Numbered from the stretch's first letter, positions 19,485 through 30,891 are shown. The stretch is DNA of 64,000 nt from Acinetobacter lwoffii (GCF_019343495.1 NZ_CP072549.1:1116001-1180000), one strand, 5' to 3'. Program-made: numbers and translations. The notes: generated by a model from the letters alone, not told the origin.

Positions 19485-19865
19485 ATGAAAAATCCAATAT
19501 TCCAAGCTTTAACATTCTGCGCAATTTCTGCCGCCACTCTTTTGGGAACTTCTGCATTTGCAGCCGATGAAAACATTAATGTTACCCCAACTCAGCAAGT
19601 GACCAAACAGGAACTGGCAGCCATTTATGTTCTTTCAGAAATCTGTCCAAGCATGGTCAAAGACAAGTCACAGTTTAATCAGGGTTATACCAAGCTGGTG
19701 ACTGAGTATATGCCGGGCCAGCGTAATCCGGTTGAAAGCTTAAACCAGATGGCTAAACAGAACGATTTCCGCAATATTCTGGCCGAAGCACAATCGGATG
19801 CCAAGAAAGCCGGCAAGAAAAAAAATCAGGTGATTTGTAATGAATTAACCACCTATAACAATTAA
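19485..19865 (+). CDS. Small secreted protein, second of a tandem pair
   Basis: 126 residues with signal peptide (MKNPIFQALTFCAISAATLL...AFA). The mature region resembles the preceding gene: ATG-proximal acidic stretch, LAAIYVLSEICPSMV, a central LVTEY segment and a C-terminal VICNEL, including the two cysteines. An ancestral gene duplication is likely. It lies about 130 bp upstream of dacC but a role in cell-wall work is only suggested by position. Confidence 0.75.
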   Translation: MKNPIFQALTFCAISAATLLGTSAFAADENINVTPTQQVTKQELAAIYVLSEICPSMVKDKSQFNQGYTKLVTEYMPGQRNPVESLNQMAKQNDFRNILAEAQSDAKKAGKKKNQVICNELTTYNN

Positions 19866-19993
19866 GCTGCTTTTCTGCCGATAACTTACAATACTTTTGA
19901 AATAAGACCGGGTTTCCCATAGAAGTCAGCCTAGCTTTGTCCTAAAATGCTAGGCTCTTCGTGCTTACATCAAGATATAGGAACCCACTAGAA

Positions 19994-21142
19994 ATGACCC
20001 AAAAAACTGCCCTTGCTGCATTATTATTAGTTCCTAGTTTTAGCTTTGCAGCAACTGTCCTATCTGCACCACCAGAATTGAATAATAAATCCTACGTGCT
20101 AATGGACTACGAGACAGGGCAACTTCTCGCTTCAAAAAATGAAAATGAAAAATTAGCCCCTGCTTCAATGACCAAGATGATGACCAGCTACATCATCGAA
20201 CAAAAACTATTGAGCGGTGAACTCACTGAAGATGAACAAGTGCGCATGAACGAGTCAGCATGGTGTCGCGGCAGTAGCGCGGAATCATGTATGTATGTAC
20301 CTTTAAATGGTACGGCAACTGCACTTGAAATGCTTCGCGGGATTATTATTCAATCAGGGAATGATGCATCGAAAGCCATGGCTGAACATATTGCAGGGAA
20401 CGAGGGTACCTTTGCACATATGATGAACCAGGAAGCTAAACGTATTGGCATGACCAATACCAGCTTTATCAATTCAACCGGTATGCCAGCTGAAGGTCAT
20501 TATTCAACTGCCAAAGATATGGCAACGCTGGCACAACACATCATTAAAGACAGTTCTAAGTATTATCCGATTTATGCGGAAAAAGAATTTACCTTTAATG
20601 GCATCAAGCAAGGTAACCGTAATGCCCTGCTATATACCGACCCAAGTGTAGATGGTCTAAAAACTGGCCATACCGATGAAGCCGGTTATTGTTTGACTAC
20701 TTCATCAAAACGTGGTCCTACACGTCTGATTTCAGTGATTTTTGGTGCACCAACCATGCAGGAACGTGCGACACAGACACGTGAATTGCTGGCTTGGGGT
20801 TATGCAAACTTCGAAACCAAAAATGTTCAACCGGCTAAACAGGTACTTGCCAAAGCCAAAGTCTGGTTTGGTAAGGAAGATGAAGTTCAGATCGGTCTTG
20901 CGGAAAACTTTAACGTGACCATGCCAAAAGGTCAGGCTAATGCGATTAAAACCCAGCTGGTGGTTCAACCTAAACTGACTGCACCTTTACAGCCTGGTCA
21001 GGTCGTAGGTAAATACGTAGCGACTCTGGATGGTAAAGTAATTTCAGAAAAACCATTGGTGGCTTTAAACGCGGTTGAAGAAGCTGGTTTCTTCGCACGT
21101 ATGCTCGACCACATTAAACAGTTCTTCTCAAACTTGTTCTAA
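19994..21142 (+). CDS. dacC: D-alanyl-D-alanine carboxypeptidase (PBP5/6 type)
   Basis: 382 residues. Low-molecular-weight PBP that trims the terminal D-Ala of peptidoglycan pentapeptides. I chose the ATG at 19994 with AGGAAC upstream, giving the signal peptide MTQKTALAALLLVPSFSFAA; the longer GTG frame (19961) breaks it. Active-site motifs are SMTK (SxxK), SGN and KTG (KTGHTDEAG). A beta-rich PBP5_C domain (about 275-365) follows, and the C-terminal amphipathic helix FFARMLDHIKQFFSNLF anchors it to the inner membrane. It is followed by a terminator. Confidence 0.95.
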   Translation: MTQKTALAALLLVPSFSFAATVLSAPPELNNKSYVLMDYETGQLLASKNENEKLAPASMTKMMTSYIIEQKLLSGELTEDEQVRMNESAWCRGSSAESCMYVPLNGTATALEMLRGIIIQSGNDASKAMAEHIAGNEGTFAHMMNQEAKRIGMTNTSFINSTGMPAEGHYSTAKDMATLAQHIIKDSSKYYPIYAEKEFTFNGIKQGNRNALLYTDPSVDGLKTGHTDEAGYCLTTSSKRGPTRLISVIFGAPTMQERATQTRELLAWGYANFETKNVQPAKQVLAKAKVWFGKEDEVQIGLAENFNVTMPKGQANAIKTQLVVQPKLTAPLQPGQVVGKYVATLDGKVISEKPLVALNAVEEAGFFARMLDHIKQFFSNLF

Positions 21143-21177
21143 GTTTAAATAAACTGTTTTAGTCCCGGACTAAGACC

Positions 21178-21210
21178 AAAGCACTCATTCAGATGGGTGC
21201 TTTTTATTTT
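21178..21210 (+). terminator. Terminator of dacC
   Basis: AAAGCACTCAT/ATGGGTGCTTT stem (one G-U type pairing) followed by TTTTTATTTT. Confidence 0.85.
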
Positions 21211-21253
21211 ATACTATGCACATGATCCTTAAACTTTTAATGAGCAGATCACC

Positions 21254-21787
21254 ATGAGCCAAAACATTCGTTCTTATTTAGACACGACTCCAGAAATTGA
21301 TAAATCGTGTTATATCGATCCGATGGGAATCGTGGTCGGCGATGTGGTCTTGGCTGAAAATGTTTCTGTCTGGCCTTTTGCCGTGATTCGTGGTGATGTT
21401 AATTCAATCCGGATTGGTAAAAATTCGAATGTTCAGGATCATGCCATGTTGCATGTCAGTCATAAAAAAGCCGATAAACCGAATGGTTCGCCTTTGATCA
21501 TTGGTGAAGATGTCACGATTGGCCATCATGTGACATTGCATGGTTGTACGATTGGTAATCGTGTACTAATTGGGATTAACAGCATTATTCTGGATGATGT
21601 CATCATTCCGAATGATGTGATGATTGGTGCAGGTACGCTAGTTCCACCAGGCAAAGTCTTAGAGAGTGGTTGGCTCTATGTGGGCAGCCCTGCCAAAAAA
21701 GCACGTCCGCTCACTGAAAAAGAAATGGCATTCTTGTCTTATTCTGCGCAGAATTATGTGAAAGTCTCTCGAAATTATCTTAGGTAA
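21254..21787 (+). CDS. Gamma-class carbonic anhydrase-like protein (YrdA family)
   Basis: 177-residue left-handed beta-helix protein with hexapeptide repeats (for example IGEDVTIGHHVTLHGCTIGNRV). The three-histidine metal site is visible as MLHVSHKK and IGHHVTLHG. YrdA-like proteins are trimeric, metal-binding and of uncertain activity. Own promoter in the 44-bp gap after the dacC terminator or shortly before it. The start ATG at 21254 is preceded by GAGCAG. Confidence 0.92.
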   Translation: MSQNIRSYLDTTPEIDKSCYIDPMGIVVGDVVLAENVSVWPFAVIRGDVNSIRIGKNSNVQDHAMLHVSHKKADKPNGSPLIIGEDVTIGHHVTLHGCTIGNRVLIGINSIILDDVIIPNDVMIGAGTLVPPGKVLESGWLYVGSPAKKARPLTEKEMAFLSYSAQNYVKVSRNYLR

Positions 21788-21867
21788 ATCAGAATAAATA
21801 AATCCCTTTATTTTAATTCTTTTGTTTTAATTCTTGCTTTAAAACAAGCATAACTCGGAGAATTAAA

Positions 21868-22206
21868 ATGTTTATTGCGGTCTACTGTTTCAAAATTAAA
21901 CCGGCGACAAAGGAAGCTTTCATTCAGGCATGGAAAACGCGCACTGAAAGCATTTATCTGGTTTTAGGTTCTCTCGGTTCTCGCCTGCATAAAGAAGAAA
22001 AAACCGGTGATTATATTGGTTATGCCCAATGGACAAGCAGAACACATTGGGAAAATTCCGACTTTAGCTGTCTCAATTCAGAGGAATATTTAAAGCATAA
22101 AAAACCCGGTGAAGTGATGCGTGAGACCGTCATTTCAAGCGATACTATTTTGGAATTAGAGGTCGAAGCAGATTATTTACAATCGAGAGCGTTTCTTTTT
22201 GAATAA
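21868..22206 (+). CDS. ABM-like (dimeric alpha-beta barrel) small protein
   Basis: 112 residues. The N-terminal beta strand MFIAVYCFKIKP and the WENSDFSCL/GEVMRETV pattern suggest an antibiotic-biosynthesis-monooxygenase-like ferredoxin-fold. Start ATG at 21868 has a strong CTCGGAGAA upstream. Function unknown; family assignment is by pattern only. The 200 bp after it, up to the insertion sequence, hold no convincing gene. Confidence 0.6.
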   Translation: MFIAVYCFKIKPATKEAFIQAWKTRTESIYLVLGSLGSRLHKEEKTGDYIGYAQWTSRTHWENSDFSCLNSEEYLKHKKPGEVMRETVISSDTILELEVEADYLQSRAFLFE

Positions 22207-22407
22207 TTTTTAAAGATTGGCATATTTCAATTCTACTTATCAGACATGAACATGATAAAAAATATTTCTAAAGTGTTTGCTGCTTATATTATTTACTATG
22301 ACGGATTTAAAAAAAATTAAATGGATCAATGCGTAATATGTTGAGGCTATTTGTTCCTGCATTTATGTCTGTGATGACAATTAACTTATATAAACATTTA
22401 AAAGAAT

Positions 22408-22425
22408 TAGGGCGTGTCCTCATTT
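22408..22425 (+). repeat. Insertion-sequence left terminal inverted repeat with flanking TA
   Basis: TAGGGCGTGTCCTCATTT; its exact inverted copy is at 23231-23248. The outermost TA belongs to the target duplication. Confidence 0.93.
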
Positions 22426-23246
22426 GGCTTTACACCAAATAAATATGCAAGCAATGTAAATCATAGACTGGTAATTTCGTGCAAGCTTATCAAATCGGGT
22501 TGCAATCGCTCGGAAATGCTTCAATCTCGCAAACACATTTTCAACTAAATGTCTTAATTTATATAGATATTTATCAAACTCCTTATTCGATCTTTTACTA
22601 TTTGATCTCATTGGAATGATGGGAATCATATCCTTGTTCTGGGCATATATTCTAATGTGCTCAGCATCATACCCCTTATCAGCAATGAGATAAGTTGCCT
22701 CGCCTACAGTATCAATCAGTTGTTTTGCAACTTGACTGTCGTGGACGCCACCCCCAGTGATTTTAAAATCAATCGGTAATCCATTCGCGTCGGTTGCAAG
22801 ATGTATTTTTGTTGTTCGTCCACCACGTGATTGTCCAATTGCTCTTTCGAAACCATTCCGAGCTCCACTTGCATGTTGATGCACGCGTATGTAGCTTCCG
22901 TCAATGAATACCCATTCTTGATCCAAGACGCCTCGTAATCTAAAAAAAATTTATTCCACAATCCCTTGCTTGCCCAACGATTAAAACGATTATAAGCAGT
23001 TTGCCAAGGACAAAATTCTTGAGGAATATCACGCCATGTGGCGCCTGTACGCAGTTTCCATAAGATCGCTTCCATGATATTTCTACTATTCTTTGAACGG
23101 TAGCAACCATGTAATCGCATAGTATCTTGAATTTGCTGCCAGATATCATCGGTAAGAAGAGTACGTGCCATTGAAAATATAGAAATAAAAATAACTCAAA
23201 GGAGGATTTTAAGTATTTAAAACATTCTTCAAATGAGGACACGCCC
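22410..23246 (-). mobile_element. IS5-family (IS427-group-like) insertion sequence, complete
   Basis: 837-bp element. Its terminal inverted repeats are identical over at least 16 bp (GGGCGTGTCCTCATTT at 22410-22425, inverted copy 23231-23246). It is flanked by a TA on both sides (22408-22409 and 23247-23248), consistent with the TA target duplication of IS427-type elements. It holds one transposase split across two frames. It sits between genes, and no interrupted large gene is evident. Confidence 0.92.
22420..23171 (-). CDS. IS5-family DDE transposase made by -1 frameshift
   Basis: Upstream frame (start 23171, MARTLLTDDIWQQI) encodes the N-terminal DNA-binding region with GATWRDIP and NRFNRWASKGLW. 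The downstream frame (to 22420) holds the DDE core: IDGS (first D), ADKGYD (second D) and LVENVFARLKHF (E). A -1 shift at a run of eight T residues (22942-22949, minus strand AAATTTTTTTTAGA) joins the frames into about 250 residues (...FFRLRGVLDQEWVFIDGS), with no stop in between. This is the known expression mode for several IS5/IS427 members. All catalytic residues are present, so it may be active. Confidence 0.88.
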
Positions 23247-23248
23247 TA
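23231..23248 (-). repeat. Insertion-sequence right terminal inverted repeat with flanking TA
   Basis: Exact reverse complement of 22408-22425. Confidence 0.93.
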
Positions 23249-23367
23249 GTAATTTACCAGCCTCTTTTAATATAAGGCCAGTATTAGCGTCTTTTCATGC
23301 TTTTTACAGGATAAATTCCGGGAAAATTCAAACATTGAATAAATCCTCTACCCTGTAGCAACTCAAC

Positions 23368-25359
23368 TTAATGTTTAAATACTTGTTCAAACATGGGGAC
23401 TAAAAATTTATTGCCATATTCACTCAAATGGTCATCATCATAATACAAAGGACGAGCATTTTTTGAACCATAGCAATATTCTGTATCACATAAATAAGGC
23501 AGAGGATTCAAGATTTTTACTCCACAGCGCTGAGCTGCTTCATCCTGAGCATCCCAGACAATTTTATGCCGTTTATGATATTCAGAAAGTGATAGCTTCA
23601 TATCTTCCACAGCACCATGAATAACCAGCTTATGCGAAATGGTCTTGGGAATATCTATTCCGAACTCTGGTATTGGTCGCATTAAATAAACCGGTCGGTC
23701 TTTTGCCAAACGACATGCTGTATCAACTAAAACTTGGGAAAATTCCTTTATAAACTGCTTATCATCATTATAAAGATATTTTTTACTGAAGTAGACTGGT
23801 GCTAGTTTAGACCGTTCCGATTGGTCAGGCTCATTCACACCTTTGACATATTCTGAAGTACGACTGACCAAAACTAGCGGAATGTTAGGATATTTTTTTA
23901 ATTCGTCATTTGCCCATTGATTTAAAAGATCACATGAATCTGCACTGTACTCTTTATGATCTATATATCGAATACCATCCAGTGTAGGACAGCTATCCAT
24001 AAACCAGGAAATCACACCTGAGTTAAAGTGAGAGGCTGCTGTGCCCAAAGAACTTGCTACTGCTGATGCATGGCTATCGCCCATTAAAATTGCTAAAATT
24101 TTTTCTTTTCCATACACACAACTTGGCGACCCTATTTTGTCATGAGAGGCATTACACTCTTCACGTCTAGGATCTATATCCCATGTTTCTGCAGCAGCAA
24201 TCTCTACAATTTTAGGTAATCGAATTTCTTCAAAGGGAAGTAGTTTGGCACTGATCGCGATTGCAGATAAACTCGCAAGCAAACCAAAACCAAAGATGAC
24301 TATAGCTTGTCTGGAAAGACGGAATTTCGTTAAAAATTGGCGTGAGGGTATTTCAACCAATAAATAGGAAAGATGCCCCAGTATCAGACTAAGCACCAAA
24401 CCAAATAGTATCCAGTTCAGATCATCTTGCACACTACCAAAATACAAGCTGACCACAACCGGCCAATGCCACAAGTAAATCGAATATGAACGATCTCCCA
24501 ACCATTGTGCAACAGGGTGTGTGGTTAACATGGAGTCTTTCTGTTGTGACAATATAACCAGTGCTGTACCTAGTACTGGTAACGCCGCCCAAGCAGAAGG
24601 CCAAACCAACCCCTTATGAATGACCAACATGGCCAATACCAATAAAAAACCTCCCACTACAAAGTACATCTTGGCAAATCTTTGTAATTGTGGAAATTCT
24701 TTCGCAGCTAAATAAACCAATCCACCAGAAACGAACTCCCAGCCTCGAACAGGCAGTAAATAAAAGGAAGCTACGGGTTTTGAATGAGATATCGCGATGC
24801 TTAAAAGGAGAGATCCCAGAAATGCAAAACATAATCCGTATAATAAGGTACGGCGTTCCGATTTAATTTTTGTCAGTAGTAACAAGTAAATAGGTAATAA
24901 TAGATAAAATTGAAACTCAATACCCAATGTCCATGTATGTAATAACCACTTTTCATGAGCAGTGCCATCAAAGTAATTAGAAGTACGCCAGTAATAAAGA
25001 TTAGAGTTAAAAGACAGAGCACTACTCGATTGCGTACCCAAAAACATATAGTCAGGTAAGGGTAACCAAAACCACCCTAAAACCAGCAAAATAATAATAA
25101 GTATCATCAGGGCAGGAAAAATCCGTCTTATCCGTGCCATATAAAAATCAAATAATTTGAAGCTGTTTTTTTCAAGACTGCTGCAAAGGATTGCTGTCAT
25201 CAGGAATCCTGAAATGACAAAAAATATATCTACACCCAAAAAGCCTGCACTAAACCCTGGAACTTTGAAGTGAAAAAACAATACCATTAATACCGCATAG
25301 GCACGCAGTCCATTGATATCTAATCGAAAACCAATATTTGAATTTGGCGGTGTCATCAT
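23368..25359 (-). CDS. Membrane O-acyltransferase with C-terminal SGNH domain (OafA/YrhL type)
   Basis: About 663 residues. The N-terminal acyltransferase-3 domain has ten or so helices, with FRLDINGLRAYAVLMVLFFHF (catalytic-type His), FLGVDIFFVISGFLM and RIRRIFPALMI. The C-terminal SGNH/GDSL-like domain has ILMGDSHASA (nucleophile Ser block) and a final DDDHLSEYG (Asp-His). Such proteins O-acetylate surface polysaccharides or lipids. I chose the ATG at 25359 with AGCAGG 5 bp upstream; the longest frame to 25437 lacks a ribosome binding site. It is AT-rich and flanked by an IS and an empty spacer, so it may be an accessory gene. Confidence 0.88.
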   Translation of the reverse strand: MMTPPNSNIGFRLDINGLRAYAVLMVLFFHFKVPGFSAGFLGVDIFFVISGFLMTAILCSSLEKNSFKLFDFYMARIRRIFPALMILIIILLVLGWFWLPLPDYMFLGTQSSSALSFNSNLYYWRTSNYFDGTAHEKWLLHTWTLGIEFQFYLLLPIYLLLLTKIKSERRTLLYGLCFAFLGSLLLSIAISHSKPVASFYLLPVRGWEFVSGGLVYLAAKEFPQLQRFAKMYFVVGGFLLVLAMLVIHKGLVWPSAWAALPVLGTALVILSQQKDSMLTTHPVAQWLGDRSYSIYLWHWPVVVSLYFGSVQDDLNWILFGLVLSLILGHLSYLLVEIPSRQFLTKFRLSRQAIVIFGFGLLASLSAIAISAKLLPFEEIRLPKIVEIAAAETWDIDPRREECNASHDKIGSPSCVYGKEKILAILMGDSHASAVASSLGTAASHFNSGVISWFMDSCPTLDGIRYIDHKEYSADSCDLLNQWANDELKKYPNIPLVLVSRTSEYVKGVNEPDQSERSKLAPVYFSKKYLYNDDKQFIKEFSQVLVDTACRLAKDRPVYLMRPIPEFGIDIPKTISHKLVIHGAVEDMKLSLSEYHKRHKIVWDAQDEAAQRCGVKILNPLPYLCDTEYCYGSKNARPLYYDDDHLSEYGNKFLVPMFEQVFKH

Positions 25360-26035
25360 GTCAACCTGCTCAAAATATTTTTTTAATGTTGGGTTTATAA
25401 GTTTATTTTTTGATGCATGATGAAGAAAAATTTGCATTAAATCAGAATGCAGTTAAAAAATTAGACAATACTAGAAGGTTTATAATATCTCTTAACTTTT
25501 TAATTATATTCGGTTATTTTTCTTCTTTTTAAAAATTGATTGATATTTACTCAACCTTCTTATCTTCAAACTTGTCTTGTTTGAAGTCAATAGGCTAGAC
25601 ACATAACTCTATAAAAATATTTGTAGGCATCATTCAAAATACTTTTAAGACTAACATCATCACTTATCTAGCTAATTTAGGCTTTTTCGTCGTGCTATAA
25701 AGGGTATAACTATCTGATATATCAACTTTCAGTTATAGTCCTCATTACTTTAAATAATTGTTTTGGAAATCAAGCTTCTGATCCCCATCAGCATCTCTAC
25801 AAGTCCTGAAAAAATATTAACAGCCCCGCTATACTATTTTTATGTGCGTTTTCCCAGTTCTAAAATGATCACTTCAGCATTTATTTTCTCTGTAATTCAT
25901 TAACCCCAAATACCATGATTATCATTGGTTGATTATTCATTAATGCATTAAGTCGCTTAAAGAAACCTGCTCTCAACATAGCCACACACCCTAAAATTTT
26001 ATACAATAGTGCATCCTTTTCCATGGTGCTGCTTT
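25360..26035. other. AT-rich intergenic region
   Basis: About 680 bp between divergent genes with no credible open frame, no clear terminator and no recognisable RNA. It must carry promoters for the acyltransferase and the nudJ operon. Confidence 0.5.
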
Positions 26036-26521
26036 ATGACTGCTTGGACTGCTCATGTCACTGTCGCAACTGTCGTTGAAAAAGACGGAAAATTCCTGTT
26101 TGTAGAAGAACATACAGAAGGTGTGACACACACGGTATTTAATCAGCCTGCGGGTCATATCGAATGTGGCGAAACTATTATTGAAGCTGCCATTCGCGAA
26201 ACCATGGAAGAAACCGGACATACAGTGAGTATTGAATCACTGCTAGGTATTTATACCTATACCCCACCGATGTTCCAGGATCGTACTTATTTTCGTTTCT
26301 GCTTTTTAGCCAAATCCATTGACTACGACCCAAATGCCGCTTTAGATGCTGACATTATCGGTGCAGTCTGGATGACGCTAGATGAATTGCTTGAATCTGC
26401 TCGTGCGCGTAGCCCACTGGTGATTAAAGCCGTACAAGATGCGCTTTCAGGTCAAAAGTACCCTCTATCGCTCATTTACGAGCACCAAAATTCTCCCTTA
26501 ATTTCAAATTTGGATGCCTAA
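26036..26521 (+). CDS. nudJ: Nudix hydrolase NudJ-like phosphatase
   Basis: 161 residues from the ATG at 26036 ([18 protein letters not shown]). The complete Nudix box [23 protein letters not shown] is at about residues 40-62, split here only by family convention (Gx5Ex7REUxEExGU). E. coli NudJ hydrolyses nucleoside di/triphosphates and thiamine pyrophosphate precursors. It heads the conserved nudJ-mnmA-hflD-purB cluster, the same order as E. coli. The mnmA start lies 5 bp after its stop. Confidence 0.9.
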   Translation: MTAWTAHVTVATVVEKDGKFLFVEEHTEGVTHTVFNQPAGHIECGETIIEAAIRETMEETGHTVSIESLLGIYTYTPPMFQDRTYFRFCFLAKSIDYDPNAALDADIIGAVWMTLDELLESARARSPLVIKAVQDALSGQKYPLSLIYEHQNSPLISNLDA

Positions 26522-26525
26522 TCCT

Positions 26526-27665
26526 ATGCAACAACGTGTCATCGTCGGTATGTCAGGTGGTGTAGATTCATCTGTTTCTGCTGCCCTTTTACTTCAACAA
26601 GGTTATCAGGTTGAAGGTCTTTTCATGAAAAACTGGGAAGAAGATGACGGCACAGAATATTGCACGGCGATGGATGACCTTGCCGATGCTCAGGCCGTTT
26701 GCGACAAAATCGGGATTAAGCTGCATACTGCGAACTTTGCCATGGAATATTGGGATCGCGTATTCGAGCATTTCCTGGCGGAATATGCGGCTGGCCGTAC
26801 GCCAAACCCAGACATTTTATGTAATAAAGAAATTAAATTCCGTGCCTTCTTAGATCACGCGATTAACCTAGGTGCAGACTTTATTGCAACAGGTCATTAT
26901 TGCCGTCGTGGTGAAACCATGACCAATTCACGTGGTGAAGAATATGCACCGCTACTGCGTGGTGTAGACAATAACAAAGACCAGACCTATTTCCTGCATG
27001 CGGTTCATGGTCGTGAAATTAACAAGACCCTGTTCCCTGTTGGTGAAATTGAAAAGCCACAAGTCCGTAAAATTGCAGAAGAATTAGATCTGGTCACGGC
27101 CAAGAAAAAAGACTCGACTGGCATCTGTTTCATTGGTGAACGTCGATTTAATGACTTCTTGAAGCAATATTTACCTGCTCAACCCGGAAAAATCGTACTG
27201 GAAGACGGTAAAGAGGTTGGTGATCATCACGGCTTAATGTACTATACGCTCGGTCAACGCGGTGGTATTGGTATTGGCGGTATGAAAGGCGTCGCTGAAG
27301 GCGCCTGGTTCGTATTGCATAAAGATATCGAAGGCAATCGTCTGGTGGTCGGCCAAGGCCATGAACACCCACTGATGCAAAGCACCATACTTTGGAGTGA
27401 GGCGATTGACTGGGTGGCAGGTGAGCAAGATATTCCTGAAACAGGTTTCCGCTGTACAGCCAAAACCCGTTACCGTCAGACTGATCAAGCGTGTACGGTA
27501 TACCAGGATTCAGAATCACCGAATGGTGTTCGTGTTGAGTTTGATGAACCTCAACGTGCAGTGACCCCAGGTCAAAGCGTGGTGTTCTATTCAGGTGAAG
27601 TTTGTTTAGGAGGTGGTGTGATTCATCATACCAATGCACCTAAACCTGATTTTATAAAAGGATGA
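26526..27665 (+). CDS. mnmA: tRNA-specific 2-thiouridylase MnmA
   Basis: 379 residues. Inserts sulfur at U34 of tRNA-Lys, -Glu and -Gln. The PP-loop SGGVDSS near residue 12 binds ATP. The catalytic cysteines are in [12 protein letters not shown] and [12 protein letters not shown]-terminal beta-barrel domain follows ([17 protein letters not shown]). Start at 26526 rather than the in-frame ATG 12 bp earlier, because the shorter form ([12 protein letters not shown]) matches relatives and GGATG precedes it. Confidence 0.96.
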   Translation: MQQRVIVGMSGGVDSSVSAALLLQQGYQVEGLFMKNWEEDDGTEYCTAMDDLADAQAVCDKIGIKLHTANFAMEYWDRVFEHFLAEYAAGRTPNPDILCNKEIKFRAFLDHAINLGADFIATGHYCRRGETMTNSRGEEYAPLLRGVDNNKDQTYFLHAVHGREINKTLFPVGEIEKPQVRKIAEELDLVTAKKKDSTGICFIGERRFNDFLKQYLPAQPGKIVLEDGKEVGDHHGLMYYTLGQRGGIGIGGMKGVAEGAWFVLHKDIEGNRLVVGQGHEHPLMQSTILWSEAIDWVAGEQDIPETGFRCTAKTRYRQTDQACTVYQDSESPNGVRVEFDEPQRAVTPGQSVVFYSGEVCLGGGVIHHTNAPKPDFIKG

Positions 27666-27672
27666 ATTCGGC

Positions 27673-28404
27673 ATGACGGAGTTACCATTTCAACCAGCCA
27701 CAACGTTGAATACTCGTCAAAATCGTGCTTTGGCATTAGCGGGTGTGTTTCAGGCCACCCAGCTAACCCATATGACAGCATTGACGGGGCAGCAAAGCAT
27801 TGGTGAAAGTGGTAACTTTTATTTTGAACAGTTAATTAGAGCCAGTCTTAATATCCGTCCCGGCAGCAATCAGAATGCCCAGACGCTCGACTTTTTTAAT
27901 CAACTGGCCGATATTTCCTTAGGTTTAAAAACATTAGAAAGCAGCATTATTCAACCCTTCAATACTTCACCCAAATCCAGAATTCCAAAACTTTCCAGCA
28001 CTAAACTTCCCATGAGCTATGCTATGGCACTTCTTCAGTTAGAAAAGAAGGTCTATAGCAACCCCAAATTTGTTGAAATTATTGAACAGTCTCAACAGAA
28101 AATTCTCAGACAGCTCTCCTTCTTCGATAATAATTACCTGCACCCCAGCATCATTGCCAACCTTGCTCAAACCTATGTCGATACGGCCGGACAGATTAAT
28201 CCGCGTATTATGGTACGTGGCAATGCCGAAGCCTTTAAAGATGCCGGACACACCAACCGCATTCGTGCGTCCTTATTTACCGGTTTGCAAATGGCGCATC
28301 TGTGGCGTCAGCTCGGTGGCAGCTCTTGGGGTATGGTATTTGGCAAACGCAAGTTGCTACAAGATATTCAGAATCTAGCGCGTTTACAGTTTCAGGTGGT
28401 TTAA
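27673..28404 (+). CDS. hflD: HflD-like high-frequency lysogenization protein
   Basis: 243-residue helical protein with the family's N-terminal [15 protein letters not shown] and C-terminal [29 protein letters not shown] segments. E. coli HflD is a peripheral membrane protein that binds lambda CII; its host function is unclear. It sits 7 bp after mnmA and 54 bp before purB, as in E. coli. Confidence 0.9.
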   Translation: MTELPFQPATTLNTRQNRALALAGVFQATQLTHMTALTGQQSIGESGNFYFEQLIRASLNIRPGSNQNAQTLDFFNQLADISLGLKTLESSIIQPFNTSPKSRIPKLSSTKLPMSYAMALLQLEKKVYSNPKFVEIIEQSQQKILRQLSFFDNNYLHPSIIANLAQTYVDTAGQINPRIMVRGNAEAFKDAGHTNRIRASLFTGLQMAHLWRQLGGSSWGMVFGKRKLLQDIQNLARLQFQVV

Positions 28405-28449
28405 CTGATGCTGCACGTGTTTTGTTTTACGTTTAATTCCAAAATCTAA

Positions 28450-29847
<1,398 letters not shown>

Positions 29848-29861
29848 TTTGCAATAAGACG

Positions 29862-29890
29862 AAAAGGCGAAGCTCAGGCTTCGCCTTTTT
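29862..29890 (+). terminator. Terminator of purB operon
   Basis: AAAAGGCGAAGC/GCTTCGCCTTTT stem with TCAG loop and T-tract. Confidence 0.93.
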
Positions 29891-29936
29891 ATTTATAATG
29901 TGTTTTATTCTAAAAAAGATATTTTATAATAACGAC

Positions 29937-30578
29937 ATGATTGATCATCGACTTTCCGCCAAACATTACACAAGCCTGAGCATTTTAATTCTGGCGATTT
30001 TGCTTGCCAGTATTCGTCCTTTAGAACTGGAAGCTTATCTTTTGCATCAGGCAGGCACAGTTTTCATGACCATCATGCTGCTCATCTGCCTGTATAAAAT
30101 CGGCCTGAATTTTTTAAGTTTTAATTTATATATTCTTTTTCTGATTGTTCATGTGATTGCTGCACACTATCTATATTCTTATGTGCCTTATAACCAGTGG
30201 ATTGAACAGATTTTTGGCTTTAATCTGAATGAAGCGATGCACTGGTCACGTAATATGTTCGACCGATTTGTCCATCTGGCCTACGGATTATTACTTTATC
30301 CAATTTTCCATCGCCTGTTTCAGGTCTGGTTGCCACAGCAAAAACCTGTGGTCATTTTCCTGCTGGTGATTCAGTTCGTGGTGGCCAGCAGTATGATCTA
30401 TGAGTGGCTGGAATGGCTGATTGCCATTGGTTTATCTCCCGAGGAAGCTGAAAACTATAATGGACAACAAGGTGACATGTGGGATGCACACAAAGACATC
30501 TTGCTTGCTACGATTGGCGCGGCGATAACAGGCGGGCTGCAATTGATACCGAAAAATCAAAAAAGCTCATCGAAGTGA
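29937..30578 (+). CDS. DUF2238 (YjdF-like) inner-membrane protein
   Basis: 213 residues with six or so hydrophobic segments. The family's conserved features are visible: WSRNMFDRFVHLAYGLL, MIYEWLEWLIA and GDMWDAHKDILLATIGAA. Function unknown in general. I used the ATG at 29937 rather than one at 29898 that lies directly behind the purB terminator. Its last codons form the left arm of the following terminator and fall within a 72-bp repeat shared with the sohB end. Confidence 0.82.
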   Translation: MIDHRLSAKHYTSLSILILAILLASIRPLELEAYLLHQAGTVFMTIMLLICLYKIGLNFLSFNLYILFLIVHVIAAHYLYSYVPYNQWIEQIFGFNLNEAMHWSRNMFDRFVHLAYGLLLYPIFHRLFQVWLPQQKPVVIFLLVIQFVVASSMIYEWLEWLIAIGLSPEEAENYNGQQGDMWDAHKDILLATIGAAITGGLQLIPKNQKSSSK

Positions 30579-30585
30579 GCTTTTA
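30559..30585 (+). terminator. Terminator of the DUF2238 gene (overlaps its stop codon)
   Basis: AAAAGCTCA/TGAGCTTTT hairpin; the left arm is inside the coding sequence. A diverged second copy of this hairpin lies at 31443-31466. Confidence 0.8.
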
Positions 30586-30630
30586 AAATCACAATCTAAT
30601 AGCTGAATTAAAGTTTTGGATCACGCATTT
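30559..30630. repeat. 72-bp duplicate of terminator plus sohB 3' end (copy A)
   Basis: Aligns with 31441-31512 over its whole length, with about ten differences and one indel. It contains a minus-strand RDPKL-stop identical in amino acids to the sohB C-terminus. Confidence 0.85.
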
Positions 30631-30651
30631 AATTACATTCATATTTTTCAA

Positions 30652-30891
30652 TTATGAATGTGGGCAATATCGCATCCAATCATCTTTCATTTTTTGCAGT
30701 TCATTACCCGCTAACATCTCATTGTAATAAATGAAATAGGTTGCATCAGGATATTGAATCTCATGACGGAACATCATGCCACGCAGTGACACAGATAACT
30801 CCTCAGGAAAATCATCCTCTAAATAGAGTTCTTCAAATTCATAATTAAAATAACAATTTTGCGTCGCAAGAAATGCTTCAGCTATAGCCAT
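30652..30891 (-). CDS. Hypothetical small protein
   Basis: 79 residues, acidic and aromatic-rich (FNYEFEELYLEDDFPEEL), no signal or membrane segment. Start at 30891 has only a weak ribosome binding site (GAGC). No family recognised. It lies between the two copies of the 72-bp repeat. Confidence 0.5.
   Translation of the reverse strand: MAIAEAFLATQNCYFNYEFEELYLEDDFPEELSVSLRGMMFRHEIQYPDATYFIYYNEMLAGNELQKMKDDWMRYCPHS

Noticed and set aside
22329..22407. Short frame MRNMLRLFVPAF... running into the insertion sequence, possibly an interrupted gene
   Set aside because: Joining the sequence across the insertion gives only about 35 codons before a stop, so there is no evidence of a real disrupted gene.
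22410..23246. Insertion sequence as part of a composite transposon
   Set aside because: Only one copy is in the window, and no second matching end or cargo pattern was seen.
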